A stretch of 64,000 nt of DNA from Labedella gwakjiensis (GCF_003014675.1 NZ_PYAU01000001.1:1736001-1800000); one strand, 5' to 3'; positions 49,950-60,112 are shown, numbered from the stretch's first letter. Made by a program: numbers and translations. Notes: generated by a model not told the origin, from the sequence alone.

Positions 49950-51271
49950 CGCACATCAACGAGGACCTGTTCGATCGGGCCCGCACCGTGATCCCCGGTG
50001 GGGTGAACTCGCCGGTGCGCGCCTTCGGCTCGGTCGGTGGAACGCCGCGCTTCCTCGTCGAGGCGCGCGGCCCGCATGTCGTCGACGCCGAGGGACGCGA
50101 GTACGTCGACCTCGTCGCGTCCTGGGGGCCGGCGATCCTCGGCCACGCGCATCCCGAGGTCGTCGCGGCCGTGCAGGCCGCCGCCGCTCGGGGCCTCTCC
50201 TTCGGTGCATCCACGCCGTCGGAGACGGAGCTCGCCGAGGAGATCGTCGGCCGCCTGCGGGCCGCGGGCGACTCCCCGCTCGAGAAGGTGCGACTCGTCT
50301 CGACAGGCACCGAGGCGACGATGACCGCGATCCGCCTGGCCCGTGGTGCCACGGGCCGCGACCTGCTCGTGAAGTTCGCCGGTCACTACCACGGGCACTC
50401 GGACGGCCTTCTCGCCGCGGCCGGGTCCGGACTCGCGACGCTCTCTCTGCCCGGGTCCGCCGGCGTGACGGAAGCGGTCGCGAGCCAGACCCTCGTGGTC
50501 CCCTACAACGACGAGGCGGCGCTCGAGGCGGTCTTCGCCGAGCGCAGCGATCAGATCGCCGCCATCATCACGGAGGCCTCGCCGGCCAACATGGGCGTCG
50601 TGCCGCCGGATCCCGGCTTCAACGCGTTCCTCGTGGAGCTCGCACACCGTCACGGCGCCCTCGTGATCATCGACGAGGTCCTCACCGGGTTCCGCGTCGA
50701 CGCTGCGGGGTACTGGGGGCTCTCGAGCCGTGCCGGAGACGTGTACCAGCCCGACCTCTTCACGTTCGGGAAGGTCGTCGGCGGAGGTATGCCTCTGGCG
50801 GCATTGGGTGGCCGCGCCGAGATCATGGACCTCCTCGCGCCCCTCGGCCCGGTGTATCAGGCGGGCACGCTCTCGGGGAACCCCGTCGCCGTGGCCGCCG
50901 GACTCACGACGCTGCGCCTCGCCACGGACGAGGTGTACGAGCGCCTCGACACGGCGGCGCACACCCTCTCGACGGCGACGTCGGATGCGCTCTCCGCCGC
51001 GGGAGTGGCCCATGTGGTCCAGCGTGCCGGCAATCTCTTCAGCTTCGTCTTCGCGTCCGAACCGGCCCGTGATTACGCGGCGGTCCAGGCGCAGGAGGGC
51101 TGGCGCTACCCCGCCTTCTTCCACAGCATGCTCGATCAGGGTGTGTCGCTGCCCCCGAGCGTGTACGAGGCGTGGTTCGTCACGGCCGCCCACGACGATG
51201 CCGCCGTCTCGCGCATCCTCGAGGCGCTGCCGGCGGCAGCCCGAGCTGCCGCGGAGGCGACGCCGAGCTGA
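49937..51271 (+). CDS. hemL: Glutamate-1-semialdehyde 2,1-aminomutase
   Basis: A 444-residue PLP enzyme that forms 5-aminolevulinate, the step after Hem[21 protein letters not shown] opens the fold. The phosphate loop is [17 protein letters not shown], Asp is in [10 protein letters not shown], and the PLP lysine is in [21 protein letters not shown] 49937 overlaps hemB. It ends the second heme block; 51272-51370 holds no gene. Confidence 0.96.
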   Translation: MAEVTHINEDLFDRARTVIPGGVNSPVRAFGSVGGTPRFLVEARGPHVVDAEGREYVDLVASWGPAILGHAHPEVVAAVQAAAARGLSFGASTPSETELAEEIVGRLRAAGDSPLEKVRLVSTGTEATMTAIRLARGATGRDLLVKFAGHYHGHSDGLLAAAGSGLATLSLPGSAGVTEAVASQTLVVPYNDEAALEAVFAERSDQIAAIITEASPANMGVVPPDPGFNAFLVELAHRHGALVIIDEVLTGFRVDAAGYWGLSSRAGDVYQPDLFTFGKVVGGGMPLAALGGRAEIMDLLAPLGPVYQAGTLSGNPVAVAAGLTTLRLATDEVYERLDTAAHTLSTATSDALSAAGVAHVVQRAGNLFSFVFASEPARDYAAVQAQEGWRYPAFFHSMLDQGVSLPPSVYEAWFVTAAHDDAAVSRILEALPAAARAAAEATPS

Positions 51272-51370
51272 CCGGTCGCGAGCATTCCGTGTGATGCATA
51301 CAGGGCCGTCGTTATGCGTTTGTGAGCTTTCACAGCGGACGCAGAGACGGCGCCACGGCAGACTAGGAAC

Positions 51371-52270
51371 ATGGCCAGCATCCACCTTCACTCCGATCGA
51401 CTCGAGATCCGACTGACGGCTGCGGAGAAGGCCTTGTCGCTGCGGCGTGACAACGTGGAGATCCCCCGGTCGAGCATCCGTTCCGCGACCCTCACGGACG
51501 ACCCGTGGATCTGGGTGCGGGGCGTGCGCGGCAAGGGGTCGGCCATCCCGCTGACCCTCGCCGTGGGTCAGTGGAAGTCACACGGAGGCGCCGACTTCCT
51601 CGTGATCAAGAAGGGATCGCGACCCGCTGTCGTCCTCGATGTCGAGGACTCGGAGTTCTCGCGCGTGATCGTCTCGACGAACCACGGCGCCGAGCTCGTG
51701 GCCGCGTTGCGGATCGACGAGGAAGACGTGCGGGCGAAGAAGGTGCGTGCCACGCGCGTGCGCACCGTGAGCCCGCGCCCGATCGCCGTCCGCGCGAAGG
51801 CCGAGGCGGCCAAGATCGAGGCCGCCAAAGTGAAGGCCGACGCGAAGGCGGAAGCCGCGTCGAAGAGCGGCGGTCGTGCCGGGGTCGCGAAGAAGAAGGC
51901 CGCAGCCGATGCCGCTGCGGCGAGCTCGACCGAGAAGACGGCGAAGCCGGCAGCGGCGAAGAAGGCGTCCACGCGCGCTGCGGCGAAGAAGGACGAGGGG
52001 TCGACGTCGACGACTGCGACACCGTCGAAGGCGGCGTCCACGAAGGCGACCTCGTCGAAGGCAGCGGGCGGGAAGACCACGCGGTCGAAGGCAGCAGCCG
52101 ACGCGGCCGATCCCGCGAAGACGGACGGTACGTCGGAGCAGAAGAAGCCGACGCGCTCGCGCGCCCCCCGCACGGTCGCGCCGGAGCCGACACCGGTGGA
52201 CGGCGAGGCGGAGGAGACCCGCACCGACGACGCCGAGAGCCAGGATCAGGAGACGCCGCCCGCCACCTGA
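51371..52270 (+). CDS. Protein with compact N-terminal domain and histone-H1-like Lys/Ala tail
   Basis: A 299-residue protein in two parts. Residues 1-120 form a beta-rich domain (LEIRLTAAEKALSLRRDNVEIPRSSI, then WIWVRGVRGKGSAIPLT and FLVIKKGSRPAVVLDVE) resembling a PH-like/bacterial PH fold. Residues about 130-299 are low-complexity, rich in Lys, Ala, Ser and Thr (AKKKAAADAAAAS, AAAKKAS, STKATSSKAAGGKTT) like histone H1 and the mycobacterial HupB tail, turning acidic at the end. The tail suggests binding to DNA, RNA or another polyanion. ATG 51371 follows AGACTAGGAAC. No operon partner is evident. Confidence 0.8.
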   Translation: MASIHLHSDRLEIRLTAAEKALSLRRDNVEIPRSSIRSATLTDDPWIWVRGVRGKGSAIPLTLAVGQWKSHGGADFLVIKKGSRPAVVLDVEDSEFSRVIVSTNHGAELVAALRIDEEDVRAKKVRATRVRTVSPRPIAVRAKAEAAKIEAAKVKADAKAEAASKSGGRAGVAKKKAAADAAAASSTEKTAKPAAAKKASTRAAAKKDEGSTSTTATPSKAASTKATSSKAAGGKTTRSKAAADAADPAKTDGTSEQKKPTRSRAPRTVAPEPTPVDGEAEETRTDDAESQDQETPPAT

Positions 52271-52280
52271 CGGCTGCGGA

Positions 52281-53321
52281 TCAGCCGCCGATCTCCACCA
52301 CGGTACGGCCGCGCACACCGCCGGCGAGCACCCGGTCGGCGACCTCGCGCGCCGCGCTGAGCGGAACGACCGACGTCAGCCCGTCGAGGAGGCGCAGGTC
52401 CACGTCGCTCTCGAGGCGGTCCCATGCCGCGCGACGCTCCTCACCGGACGCCTCGACGGAGTTGATGCCCGCGAGCGTGACGCCGCGGAGGATGTAGGGG
52501 AGCACCGTTCCGACGTAATCGGCGCTCTGCGCGAGGCCGCACGCTGCCGCCACGCCTCCGTGGCGCAGCTGCGCCACCGCGTTGACGAGGGTCGGGCCTC
52601 CGACGGCGTCGACCACGGCGGCCCACCGCTGGGTCTGCATCGGCTTGCCCGCTTCGGCGAGCTCGGCACGGTCGATCACATCGGTGGCCCCGAGCTCGGT
52701 GAGGAAGGCGGACTGCGTGGCCACCCGCCCCGTCGACGCCGTCACCTCGAAGCCCGCGTGCGCCAGAAGGGAGACGGCGATCGAACCCACGCCGCCGGAG
52801 GCACCCGTGACGAGGACGGGTCCGTCCTGCGGGGTCACGCCGTGTCGCTCGATCGCGAGCACCGAGAGCATCGCGGTGAATCCGGCCGTGCCGATCGCCG
52901 CGGCCTGACGCGCCGACATCGTGGGAGGGACGGCGACGAGTCGCGAACCCTCCACGTGCGCTCGGCCGGCGAGCCCGCCGTGCAGACTCTCGCCGAGGCC
53001 CGCACCGTTCAGCGTCACGACGTCGCCGGGGCGCCATGGGCCGTGGCTCTCGATCACCACGCCGGTCGCGTCGATGCCCGGGACGAGTGGCCAACGCCGC
53101 ACCACGCCCGGTCGGCCGGTCAGCGCGAGCGCGTCCTTGTAGTTGACGCTCGAATACTCGACGCGCACGACCGTGTCGATCATCGGCCCGGAGCCCGCGT
53201 CATCATCGGAGGACAGGCCGTCGAGGAAATCGGAGTCGAGGGTCTCGAGTGACGCGGTGGCCGCCCCGCGACCGCCGTCCGACTCGGCACGCCGCACGAC
53301 CCAGGCGGGAAAGCTCTGCAT
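52281..53321 (-). CDS. YhdH/YhfP family quinone oxidoreductase-like (MDR)
   Basis: A 346-residue zinc-independent medium-chain reductase of the YhdH (acrylyl-CoA reductase) type. VRVEYSSVNYKDALALTG with PLVPGIDATGVV is the family N-terminus. The NADPH-binding motif is VTGASGGVGSIAVSLL, and the C-terminal LAQSADYVGTVLPYILRGVTLAGINSVE is highly characteristic. It lacks Zn ligands. The product reduces alpha,beta-unsaturated acyl or quinone substrates with NADPH. ATG 53321 begins MQSFPAWVV. A short acidic loop (DSDFLDGLSSDDDAGSG) near the N-terminus is an insertion. Confidence 0.9.
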   Translation of the reverse strand: MQSFPAWVVRRAESDGGRGAATASLETLDSDFLDGLSSDDDAGSGPMIDTVVRVEYSSVNYKDALALTGRPGVVRRWPLVPGIDATGVVIESHGPWRPGDVVTLNGAGLGESLHGGLAGRAHVEGSRLVAVPPTMSARQAAAIGTAGFTAMLSVLAIERHGVTPQDGPVLVTGASGGVGSIAVSLLAHAGFEVTASTGRVATQSAFLTELGATDVIDRAELAEAGKPMQTQRWAAVVDAVGGPTLVNAVAQLRHGGVAAACGLAQSADYVGTVLPYILRGVTLAGINSVEASGEERRAAWDRLESDVDLRLLDGLTSVVPLSAAREVADRVLAGGVRGRTVVEIGG

Positions 53322-53390
53322 GTCGTCAGCCTACGCACGCACCGTCGCGAGCGCCCCCTCCGTGCTCGCGACGGTGGTCCGGGTCGGACG

Positions 53391-54203
53391 TCACGTGATG
53401 TCGCGACGCCAGGTCGTGAGAGCACCGATCACCGTGAGCACCCCGGCGATCCCCGCGAGGACGAGTCCGCCGACCCACCACTCGAGCTGATCCTGTCCCG
53501 CGCTGACGAGTCCGAAGATGCTCGTGCCCACGAGCGTGTCGCTCGCGGCACCGGGCAGGAACTGCACGACGTTCGCCAGCCAGTCGGCGAGGGCGCCGAC
53601 GGAACGCAGCACGGGTTCGACGAACTGGGTGAAGGCGATGACGATCACGATCACGGCGACCTGGTTCGTGACGACCGACCCGAGGCCGATCCCCACGGCC
53701 GCCCACAGGGCCATCGCCAGCACGAGCCGCGCGAACATCGCCCACGTGTCGGTCGAGCCGAGCTCGGTGTCGATACCGAAGCCGGCGAGGACCGCCGCCC
53801 CGCCGCCGACCGATGCGAGCAGCCCGATGAGGCCGAACAGCGCTCCGAAGACGAAGAGGACGAGGAGCTTCGCCGACAGCACCACGCTGCGCTTCGGCGT
53901 GGCCAGGAAGGTGGGCGTGAGCGTCTGATGGCGTACCTCGCCCGTGACGGCGAGGGCTCCGAGGAGCACGGGGAAGACGTAGCCGATCGAGCTCGCGAAA
54001 GAGTAGATGAGCGGGGCGAAGCCGGTCGAGCCGTCGCCCGTCATACCCGTCAGGGAGCCGTCGGTTCCCGCACCGATGAGGGCCGCGAGGCCCCCGGCCA
54101 TGGTGAGGACGTAGAGGAACATCACGAGGGCGAGCACCCACCACATGCGTGTGCTCGTGATCTTGGTGATCTCGGCCCGGACGGCCGGAAGGAACGTGTT
54201 CAT
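53391..54203 (-). CDS. ABC-2 type transporter permease
   Basis: A 270-residue permease with six hydrophobic segments. RAEITKITSTRMWWVLALVMFLYVL starts it; YVFPVLLGALAVTGEVRHQT is the second-helix signature of ABC-2/NatB-like permeases, with LTPTFLATPKRSVVLSAKLLV next. ATG 54203 overlaps the ATPase stop by four bases. The pair forms an exporter; the ATPase resembles lantibiotic-immunity and bacitracin-export proteins, but the substrate is unknown. Confidence 0.9.
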   Translation of the reverse strand: MNTFLPAVRAEITKITSTRMWWVLALVMFLYVLTMAGGLAALIGAGTDGSLTGMTGDGSTGFAPLIYSFASSIGYVFPVLLGALAVTGEVRHQTLTPTFLATPKRSVVLSAKLLVLFVFGALFGLIGLLASVGGGAAVLAGFGIDTELGSTDTWAMFARLVLAMALWAAVGIGLGSVVTNQVAVIVIVIAFTQFVEPVLRSVGALADWLANVVQFLPGAASDTLVGTSIFGLVSAGQDQLEWWVGGLVLAGIAGVLTVIGALTTWRRDIT

Positions 54204-55096
54204 CGGTCTCCTCCCACGAGGTGCAGGAACGTCTCTTCGAGTCCTGAGGACTGCCGGTGGAGGGCGCTGAGGGGGATCCCCGCGGCGAATGCTGCCCTGC
54301 CTACCTCCTCGGCCTCGACGCCCGACACCATGAGTCCGGAGCGGGCGGGTGCCACGTCGAAGCCGGCGGCTTCGAGCGCGGTGGCGAGGGCGGAGCGGTC
54401 GGTGGCGTCGACGAGGACGCTGAGGCTGTCGCCGGCCGAGAGGCTCGAGAGCGTGCCGGAGTGCACGAGTTCTCCGCGCGCGATGATGACGACGTCGTCG
54501 ACGCTCTGCTGCACCTCGCTCAGGAGGTGCGACGACACGAGGACCGTGCGTCCCTCGGCCGCGAGTGCGCCGAGGAGGGAGCGGATCCACTTGATGCCCT
54601 CGGGGTCGAGGCCATTGATGGGTTCGTCGAGCACAAGCACACCCGGGTCGCCGAGGAGGGCGGAGGCGAGGCCGAGGCGCTGGCGCATGCCGAGCGAGTA
54701 GCCGCCGACGCGGCGATCGGCGAACTCCGACAGTCCCACGAGTTCGAGCGTCTCGTCGACCCGCGAGCGCGGGATGCCGGACGCCGTCGCGGAGATCGTG
54801 AGGTGGTTGCGGGCCGAACGGCCCGGATGGAAGCTCGCGGCTTCCAGCGCGGCGCCCACCGTGCGCAGCGGCGACGGCAGGTCGGCGTAGGCGACGCCGC
54901 CGAACGTGGCGCGACCCTCTGTGGGTCGGACGAGGCCGAGGAGCATCCGGAGCGTCGTCGTCTTCCCGGCTCCGTTCGGGCCGAGGAACCCGGTGACCCG
55001 GCCCGGCTCGACCTGGAACGACAGGGCGTTCACAGCGGCGACGGCGCCGAAGCGCTTCGTCACCGCCTCGATCTCGATGGTGCGTGCGTCCGTCAT
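54200..55096 (-). CDS. ABC transporter ATP-binding protein
   Basis: A 298-residue ATPase. Walker A is GPNGAGKTTT, the signature is the variant YSLGMRQRLG (as in bacitracin/lantibiotic exporters), Walker B is VLVLDEPINGLDP and the H-loop is SSHLLSEV. A C-terminal extension of about 80 residues follows. ATG 55096 (MTDARTIEIEAV) has GGGAGGCCC just upstream; the frame to 55270 is not coding-like. It is the first gene of a two-gene exporter operon. Confidence 0.93.
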   Translation of the reverse strand: MTDARTIEIEAVTKRFGAVAAVNALSFQVEPGRVTGFLGPNGAGKTTTLRMLLGLVRPTEGRATFGGVAYADLPSPLRTVGAALEAASFHPGRSARNHLTISATASGIPRSRVDETLELVGLSEFADRRVGGYSLGMRQRLGLASALLGDPGVLVLDEPINGLDPEGIKWIRSLLGALAAEGRTVLVSSHLLSEVQQSVDDVVIIARGELVHSGTLSSLSAGDSLSVLVDATDRSALATALEAAGFDVAPARSGLMVSGVEAEEVGRAAFAAGIPLSALHRQSSGLEETFLHLVGGDR

Positions 55097-55223
55097 GGGC
55101 CTCCCTCGGCTCGGCTGCTCCCAGTCTGCCGAGAGCGGCCCTGCTGCCGCGTCCGTCGGAGGGGGGATTTCGAGAGGCGGATCCCGCACCGCGCGGACGC
55201 GGGGGCGTCGGGCCGGTGGGACG

Positions 55224-56126
55224 TCAGTCCGAGGTGGTCGATCCGGCGTGGACGTCGCAGCGAACGTCATCGTGCTCGGCGCACACCACGAGCTGGGTGC
55301 GGCACGAGGGATCGGCGCAATTGCGCATCTCCTTCGTCGCGCCGTCGCACACGACGCACGCGCCGATGACAGCGGTGTGGTCGCTGAAGTCGAGCGAGCC
55401 GCGCTTGTCGAAGACGTACAAGGAGCCGTTCCAGAGCCCGTCGTCGCCGAAGCGCTCGCCGTAGCGGACGACGCCGCCGTCGAGCTGGTACACCTCGGAG
55501 AACCCGCGAGCGATCATCAGGCTCGAGAGCACCTCGCAGCGCACGCCGCCCGTGCAGTAGGTGACCACGGGCTTGTCCTTGAGGTGGTCGTACGCGCCCG
55601 AGTCGAGGACCTCGACGAAGTCGCGCGTGGTCGAGACGTCGGGCACGACCGCCCCCTCGAAGCGTCCGATCTGCGCCTCGAAGGCGTTCCGTCCGTCGAA
55701 CAGGACGAGATCGTCGCGCTCAGCGGCGAGGGCGTTGAGGCCCTCGGGGCTGAGGCGGGCGCCCCCGCCGACCACGCCGTCCTCCGTCACCCGGAGCTCG
55801 TCGGGCGCTCCGAACGAAACGATCTCGTCGCGCACCTTCACGCTGAGCTTCGGGAAGTCGATGCTCGCGCCGCCGGCATCGAGGCCGGTGCCCTCCGACC
55901 ACTTCACGTCGAGGTCGCGGAACGCCGGGTACTCCTTGGTGCGGCGGAGGTAGCGCTTGACGCCGTCGATGTCCCCGCCGACGGTGCCGTTGATTCCGTC
56001 GCGGGAGAGGAGGATGCGACCGCGCAGGCCGTTGGCCTCGCAGAGCTCGCGCTGCCACAGGCGCACGGCCTCCGGGTCGGAGAGGGGTGTGAACGCGTAG
56101 AAGAGCAGGATCTTGGGAACGGCCAC
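55224..56126 (-). CDS. trhO: tRNA uridine(34) hydroxylase, rhodanese-like (TrhO)
   Basis: A 300-residue protein of the YceA/TrhO family that forms 5-hydroxyuridine at tRNA wobble position 34. The N-terminal acylphosphatase-like domain starts [17 protein letters not shown]; the rhodanese domain follows with active-site loop YCTGGVRCE. The C-terminal Cys-rich segment ([20 protein letters not shown]) is a likely zinc-binding addition. GTG 56126 begins [10 protein letters not shown]. It lies between the ABC and oxidoreductase genes without coupling. Confidence 0.92.
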   Translation of the reverse strand: MAVPKILLFYAFTPLSDPEAVRLWQRELCEANGLRGRILLSRDGINGTVGGDIDGVKRYLRRTKEYPAFRDLDVKWSEGTGLDAGGASIDFPKLSVKVRDEIVSFGAPDELRVTEDGVVGGGARLSPEGLNALAAERDDLVLFDGRNAFEAQIGRFEGAVVPDVSTTRDFVEVLDSGAYDHLKDKPVVTYCTGGVRCEVLSSLMIARGFSEVYQLDGGVVRYGERFGDDGLWNGSLYVFDKRGSLDFSDHTAVIGACVVCDGATKEMRNCADPSCRTQLVVCAEHDDVRCDVHAGSTTSD

Positions 56127-56154
56127 GCGCCCAGTGTACGTTTCGCCGGCGCGC

Positions 56155-57120
56155 TCAGCGGCGGGCGTCCACCGCCGCGCGCGTGTCCTCCTCGATGAGA
56201 TCGGCGTTGATGAAGGCGCCCGTCTGGAGGCCGGCGGCCGCCGCGGTGACCACCTGTGTCTTCATGTCCGTGACGTTGCCCGCGGCGAACACCCCGGCCG
56301 CGCTCGTGCGTCCCACCTCGTCGACCGGGACGATGGAGCCGAAGACGACGCCCGACATCTCCACCTGCTGCGTCTCCACGCCGAGCCCCGCGAGCGCGTC
56401 CGCCCGCGCCCACACCCGCGTCGCCACCGCGAGTGCGTCGATCGGCACCTCGGCGCCGCTCGCGAGTCGCGCGGACGTCACGTCACCCGCGGTGGAGACG
56501 AGCTCCGTCACCCGACCAGCCACGACCTGCACGCCGCGAGCCGCGAACTGCTCCCACTGCTCGTCGCTCGGCTCGAAGGAGTCGTTGAGGAAGAGCGTCA
56601 CGCGGTCGCTCAGCTGGCGGAACATCCCCACCTGATGCGCGGCGAGCGGACTCGTCGCGAGCACACCGATCGCGCGGTCGCGCACCTCCCAGCCGTGGCA
56701 GTAGGGACAGTGGACGACGCCGCGGCCCCACTGCTCGCGGATGCCGGGTACGTCCGGCAGCTCGTCCCACGACCCGGTGGCCAGGAGGATCCGACGCGCG
56801 AGCACCGTGAGCGGCCCACCGCCGTCGTCCATGGCCTCCACCGTGACGACGAAGCGCTCTCCGTCGCGCTCCACGGCTGTCGCTGTGCCATCGAGCGTCT
56901 CCACGCCGTACGTCGCCACCTCGCTCCGACCGATGGCGAAGAGCTCGCGCGGGGGCGTCGACTCCCGACCGAGGTAGTTGTGCACCGCGGCTGCCGGGGC
57001 GTTCCGTGGCTCGCCCGAGTCGATCACGAGAACGGAGCGCCGGGAGCGTCCCAGCGCGAGTGCCCCGCTCAGTCCGGCGGCGCTTCCGCCGATGACGACC
57101 ACGTCGTATGCCTCGTTCAT
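56155..57120 (-). CDS. Thioredoxin-reductase-like FAD/NAD(P) oxidoreductase
   Basis: A 321-residue flavoprotein of the low-molecular-weight thioredoxin reductase fold. The FAD loop is [19 protein letters not shown], a CPYCHG pair sits where the redox-active Cys lie, and the second FAD motif is [10 protein letters not shown]. The NADP-binding loop is weak ([11 protein letters not shown] lacks GxGxxA/G), so cofactor use is uncertain. No thioredoxin is adjacent. It is divergent from an XRE-cupin regulator and shares the palindrome at 57211, so it is probably that regulator's target. Confidence 0.85.
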   Translation of the reverse strand: MNEAYDVVVIGGSAAGLSGALALGRSRRSVLVIDSGEPRNAPAAAVHNYLGRESTPPRELFAIGRSEVATYGVETLDGTATAVERDGERFVVTVEAMDDGGGPLTVLARRILLATGSWDELPDVPGIREQWGRGVVHCPYCHGWEVRDRAIGVLATSPLAAHQVGMFRQLSDRVTLFLNDSFEPSDEQWEQFAARGVQVVAGRVTELVSTAGDVTSARLASGAEVPIDALAVATRVWARADALAGLGVETQQVEMSGVVFGSIVPVDEVGRTSAAGVFAAGNVTDMKTQVVTAAAAGLQTGAFINADLIEEDTRAAVDARR

Positions 57121-57210
57121 GTGTCCGCTCCTTCTGTCCGTTCCGTCACATCAGCGACGCTGATCACGCTCATCGAGCATGCGCCGAGCGTGCCGGATCG
57201 ACAATTTTTC

Positions 57211-57225
57211 TTGCCGTTTTGGCAA
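57211..57225. promoter_or_regulatory. TTGCC-N5-GGCAA operator-like palindrome between divergent genes
   Basis: TTGCC-GTTTT-GGCAA has perfect 5-bp arms. It lies 91 bases before the oxidoreductase start and 20 bases before the XRE-cupin start, in an unusually AT-rich spot (ACAATTTTTC precedes). It is a good candidate binding site for the adjacent regulator. Confidence 0.6.
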
Positions 57226-57245
57226 CTGCACCGCAGACTGTCGGC

Positions 57246-57914
57246 ATGGAGCGGAACGAACATCACCACGAGGGCGAGACCGGTCGAGCGGCGCGAGGTC
57301 GGGCTCGTCAGCCCCTCCACCAGCAGGCGGTGGATCCGCCCGTCACGACGGACGCGGTGCTCGAGGGGGTCGGTCCGCGTCTCCGCTCGTTGCGGACACG
57401 CCGCGACATCACGCTGGGTGAGCTGTCGACGGTGACGGGCATCTCGGTGAGCACGCTCTCGCGCCTCGAATCAGGGCAGAGGAAGCCCACCCTCGAGCTG
57501 CTCCTGCCGCTCGCGCGGGCGCATCACGTGCCGCTCGACGAACTCGTCGCGGCGCCCGCGACGGGCGATCCGCGCATCCACATGAAGCCGATCCGTCGGC
57601 ACGGACGCACGTTCGTGCCCCTCACCCGACGGCCGGGCGGCGTGCAGTCGTACAAGCAGCTCGTGCCGCCGACCCCGGGAGAGCCGGAGCCGAAGACGCA
57701 CGAGGGCTACGAGTGGCTGTACGTGCTCTCCGGACGGATCCGTCTCGTGCTCGGCGAGCACGACATCGAGCTCGGCCCCGGCGAGGTCGCGGAGTTCGAC
57801 ACACGCGTGCCGCACTGGATCGGCAACCCCGGGACGGAGACCGCGGAGGTCCTCAACCTCTTCGGTCCGCAGGGCGAGCGCCTCCACGTCCGCGCCGGCC
57901 CCACGACCTCCTGA
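57246..57914 (+). CDS. XRE-family regulator with C-terminal cupin domain
   Basis: A 222-residue regulator. A His/Arg-rich disordered head of about 38 residues precedes the HTH LRSLRTRRDITLGELSTVTGISVSTLSRLESGQRKPTLE. A cupin barrel follows (HEGYEWLYVLSGRIRLVLG, then LGPGEVAEFDTRVPHWIGN), which usually senses a small ligand or metal. ATG 57246 is consistent with the family layout. It is divergent from the thioredoxin-reductase-like gene and probably controls it. Confidence 0.9.
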   Translation: MERNEHHHEGETGRAARGRARQPLHQQAVDPPVTTDAVLEGVGPRLRSLRTRRDITLGELSTVTGISVSTLSRLESGQRKPTLELLLPLARAHHVPLDELVAAPATGDPRIHMKPIRRHGRTFVPLTRRPGGVQSYKQLVPPTPGEPEPKTHEGYEWLYVLSGRIRLVLGEHDIELGPGEVAEFDTRVPHWIGNPGTETAEVLNLFGPQGERLHVRAGPTTS

Positions 57915-57928
57915 TCCCTGGCCCGGGA

Positions 57929-58576
57929 TCAGGAGGAGGGGGTGTGGGCCGCGATCGCATCGGCGATGCCCTCAGGGGTGATCTCGAGGCCGAGCCGTGA
58001 TCCCGGGTTCACGACCACGCCGATGAGCGGACCGAGTGTGGGGAAGAGCGCCGAGACGGGGATGGAGAGCGCATAGGGCGCGGTGTCGCTCGCCTCGGCG
58101 GGGATGCGGCGTCCGTCCGTGAACATGGCGAGCATGCGCAGCCGACCCTTCGGGATGTAGAGCGGCTGCAGCTCGGCCATCGTCCCCGTCGTGACGGTGC
58201 CGGAGAGGATGATCGCGTTGCTCGCCCACAGCGCCGCGAGCACCTCGGCGACGGGCACGAGCCCCATCATGCCGCGCCGGATGACGTCCTCCGCCGGGGT
58301 GAGCGGCACCTCCCCGCCCACGTCGAGCGGCGCGGGACCGACGGACTGGTCGAGGATCTCACTCGCGTCGTCGGGCATCGACCCGGCCGGGCGGTAGTCG
58401 GGATTCGGCCGGAACTCGCCCACGATCTCGCCGCGTGCGTCCGACTGCCAGGCGCCGACGATCAGGTGCGGTGGCACCTCGTCGTGCGGTTCGGCGACGG
58501 TGGGGTCGAGTTCGTACACCCAGGATCCCCGGTTGGCGCGGGCCGCGGCCCGCGCGCGTTCGCTCGGGGTCTTCAC
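57929..58576 (-). CDS. SseB family protein
   Basis: A 215-residue soluble protein. ILDQSVGPAPLDVGGEVPLTPAEDVIRRGMMGLVPVAEVLAALWASNAIILSG with QPLYIPKGRLRMLAMFTDGRRIP matches the SseB N-terminal domain region, and LGLEITPEGIADAI ends it as in actinobacterial members. Function is not established. GTG 58576 has AGGAG upstream and begins MKTPSERARAAARANRG. It converges with the XRE-cupin gene and is divergent from the SDR gene. Confidence 0.75.
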   Translation of the reverse strand: MKTPSERARAAARANRGSWVYELDPTVAEPHDEVPPHLIVGAWQSDARGEIVGEFRPNPDYRPAGSMPDDASEILDQSVGPAPLDVGGEVPLTPAEDVIRRGMMGLVPVAEVLAALWASNAIILSGTVTTGTMAELQPLYIPKGRLRMLAMFTDGRRIPAEASDTAPYALSIPVSALFPTLGPLIGVVVNPGSRLGLEITPEGIADAIAAHTPSS

Positions 58577-58687
58577 GTCGGTCTCCTGTCCGTGCGGGGG
58601 TGTGGGCCACGCTACTCCGCACACCCGTGAGCTCCACCGGTTCCCGTGGGAGCGGCCGGCCGGTAACCTCGAGGGGGAGGGTGGCTC

Positions 58688-59452
58688 ATGGACGTGACTG
58701 GTCGGTCTGCGCTCGTCTCGGGCGGTGCCTCCGGACTGGGTCTGGCCACCGCGCGGGCACTGCTCGATCGCGGGGCGTCGGTCGTCCTCCTCGACCTGCC
58801 GTCGTCGCGCGGGTCGGAGGTCGCTGCGGAACTCGGCGTCCGCGCCGCCTTCGTGCCCGGAGACGTCACGAACGAGGCCGACGTGCGGGCGGCGCTCGCC
58901 GCCGTGCCCGCGGATCGTCCGCTCGGCGTGGTCGTGTCGTGCGCCGGGATCGCCACGCCCGGCCGTGTGCTCGGGCGCGACGGAGTCCTGCCCCTCGACG
59001 CGTTCGACCGTGTCGTGCGCGTCAACCTCCTCGGTACCTTCAACCTCGCACGGCTCGGTGCGGAGGCCATGGCTCACACCGAAGCGGACGCCGACGGGGA
59101 GCGCGGCGTGATCGTGCAGACGGCGTCCGTCGCGGCGTTCGACGGGCAGATCGGGCAGGCCGCCTACTCCGCGTCGAAGGGCGGGGTCGCCGCCATGACG
59201 CTGCCCCTCGCCCGTGAATTCGCACGCGTGGGCATCCGCGTCGTCACGATCGCTCCGGGAATCATGGAGACACCGATGATGGCGGGTCTTCCGGAGGACG
59301 CGCGCGTCTCGCTCGGATCCCAGGTGCCGTTCCCCGCTCGGCTCGGCCGGCCGGACGAGTACGCGTCGCTCGTGCTCCACATCGCCGAGAACGCCTACCT
59401 CAACGGCGAGACCATCCGTCTCGACGGCGCGATCCGGATGGGCCCGAAGTGA
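58688..59452 (+). CDS. Short-chain dehydrogenase (3-hydroxyacyl-CoA dehydrogenase type II-like)
   Basis: A 254-residue SDR. The cofactor loop is GGASGLG (12-18) with Asp36 preferring NAD. The catalytic set is Ser147, Tyr160 and Lys164 (YSASK). [40 protein letters not shown] is characteristic of human HSD17B10-like 3-hydroxyacyl-CoA dehydrogenases in fatty-acid or branched-chain degradation. ATG 58688 begins [10 protein letters not shown]. Its stop overlaps the start of the next gene (GTGA). Confidence 0.9.
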   Translation: MDVTGRSALVSGGASGLGLATARALLDRGASVVLLDLPSSRGSEVAAELGVRAAFVPGDVTNEADVRAALAAVPADRPLGVVVSCAGIATPGRVLGRDGVLPLDAFDRVVRVNLLGTFNLARLGAEAMAHTEADADGERGVIVQTASVAAFDGQIGQAAYSASKGGVAAMTLPLAREFARVGIRVVTIAPGIMETPMMAGLPEDARVSLGSQVPFPARLGRPDEYASLVLHIAENAYLNGETIRLDGAIRMGPK

Positions 59453-60087
59453 CCCGCTCGTTCCGCCGGATGAAGCGGCGCAAGATCCGCCCGTACGTCC
59501 CCCTCGAGCCGCGGGAGCCCGCCCCCGTCGAGAAGCTCGTGGAGGAGGGTCTCGCGATCGCGCGGCACGCCATCGCGATGCGCGTGAAGAACCAGGTGCT
59601 CGTCGACATCCTCCGGCAGGACGGCGTGTTCGTGGCCGACGCCTACACGGGCATCATCCGCGACGAGCTGGAGCGCTTTGCTTCGGAGCAGCGCACCTAC
59701 GCCGCCCGCATGACCGAGGAGCTCTCCCGCGTCGCGTCGCGGCCGGGACGCTCCCTGCACCAGCACGACTACCGCACGCGCGACCGGGCCACGCTCGAGC
59801 TGCGGCGCGACGGGTACGTCCTGCTCGCCGACGCCCTCGACGAGGCGGGGAACGACGACGAGTTCATCGCGTCCGTCGCGGAGAGCGCTCGCGAGGGTGC
59901 ATGGCGCGAGGTGTCGACGACGCTCGAGGCGCGTCTCGCCAACCAGCAGCAGTCCGCGGCGCGCGATCCCCGCTACGAGGAGGACCGCTCCGACCGCATG
60001 CGCCTCGTCGCCGAGGTCGACCTCGACCTGCTGCGCAAGTCGCAGAGGAGCTGGGGCGAGATCGAGGACTTCGACCGCTGGGAGTGA
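59449..60087 (+). CDS. Hypothetical protein coupled to the SDR gene
   Basis: A 212-residue, strongly charged, probably all-helical soluble protein. The head is basic ([16 protein letters not shown]), then long helices [27 protein letters not shown]-like and [20 protein letters not shown], and an acidic end ([18 protein letters not shown]). No domain is recognised. GTG 59449 overlaps the SDR stop by four bases, so translation is coupled, yet the two products have no obvious link. It is convergent with the glycosyltransferase. Confidence 0.75.
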   Translation: MTRSFRRMKRRKIRPYVPLEPREPAPVEKLVEEGLAIARHAIAMRVKNQVLVDILRQDGVFVADAYTGIIRDELERFASEQRTYAARMTEELSRVASRPGRSLHQHDYRTRDRATLELRRDGYVLLADALDEAGNDDEFIASVAESAREGAWREVSTTLEARLANQQQSAARDPRYEEDRSDRMRLVAEVDLDLLRKSQRSWGEIEDFDRWE

Positions 60088-60112
60088 CCGAGCGCCCGGA
60101 CGCAGCGGACCG

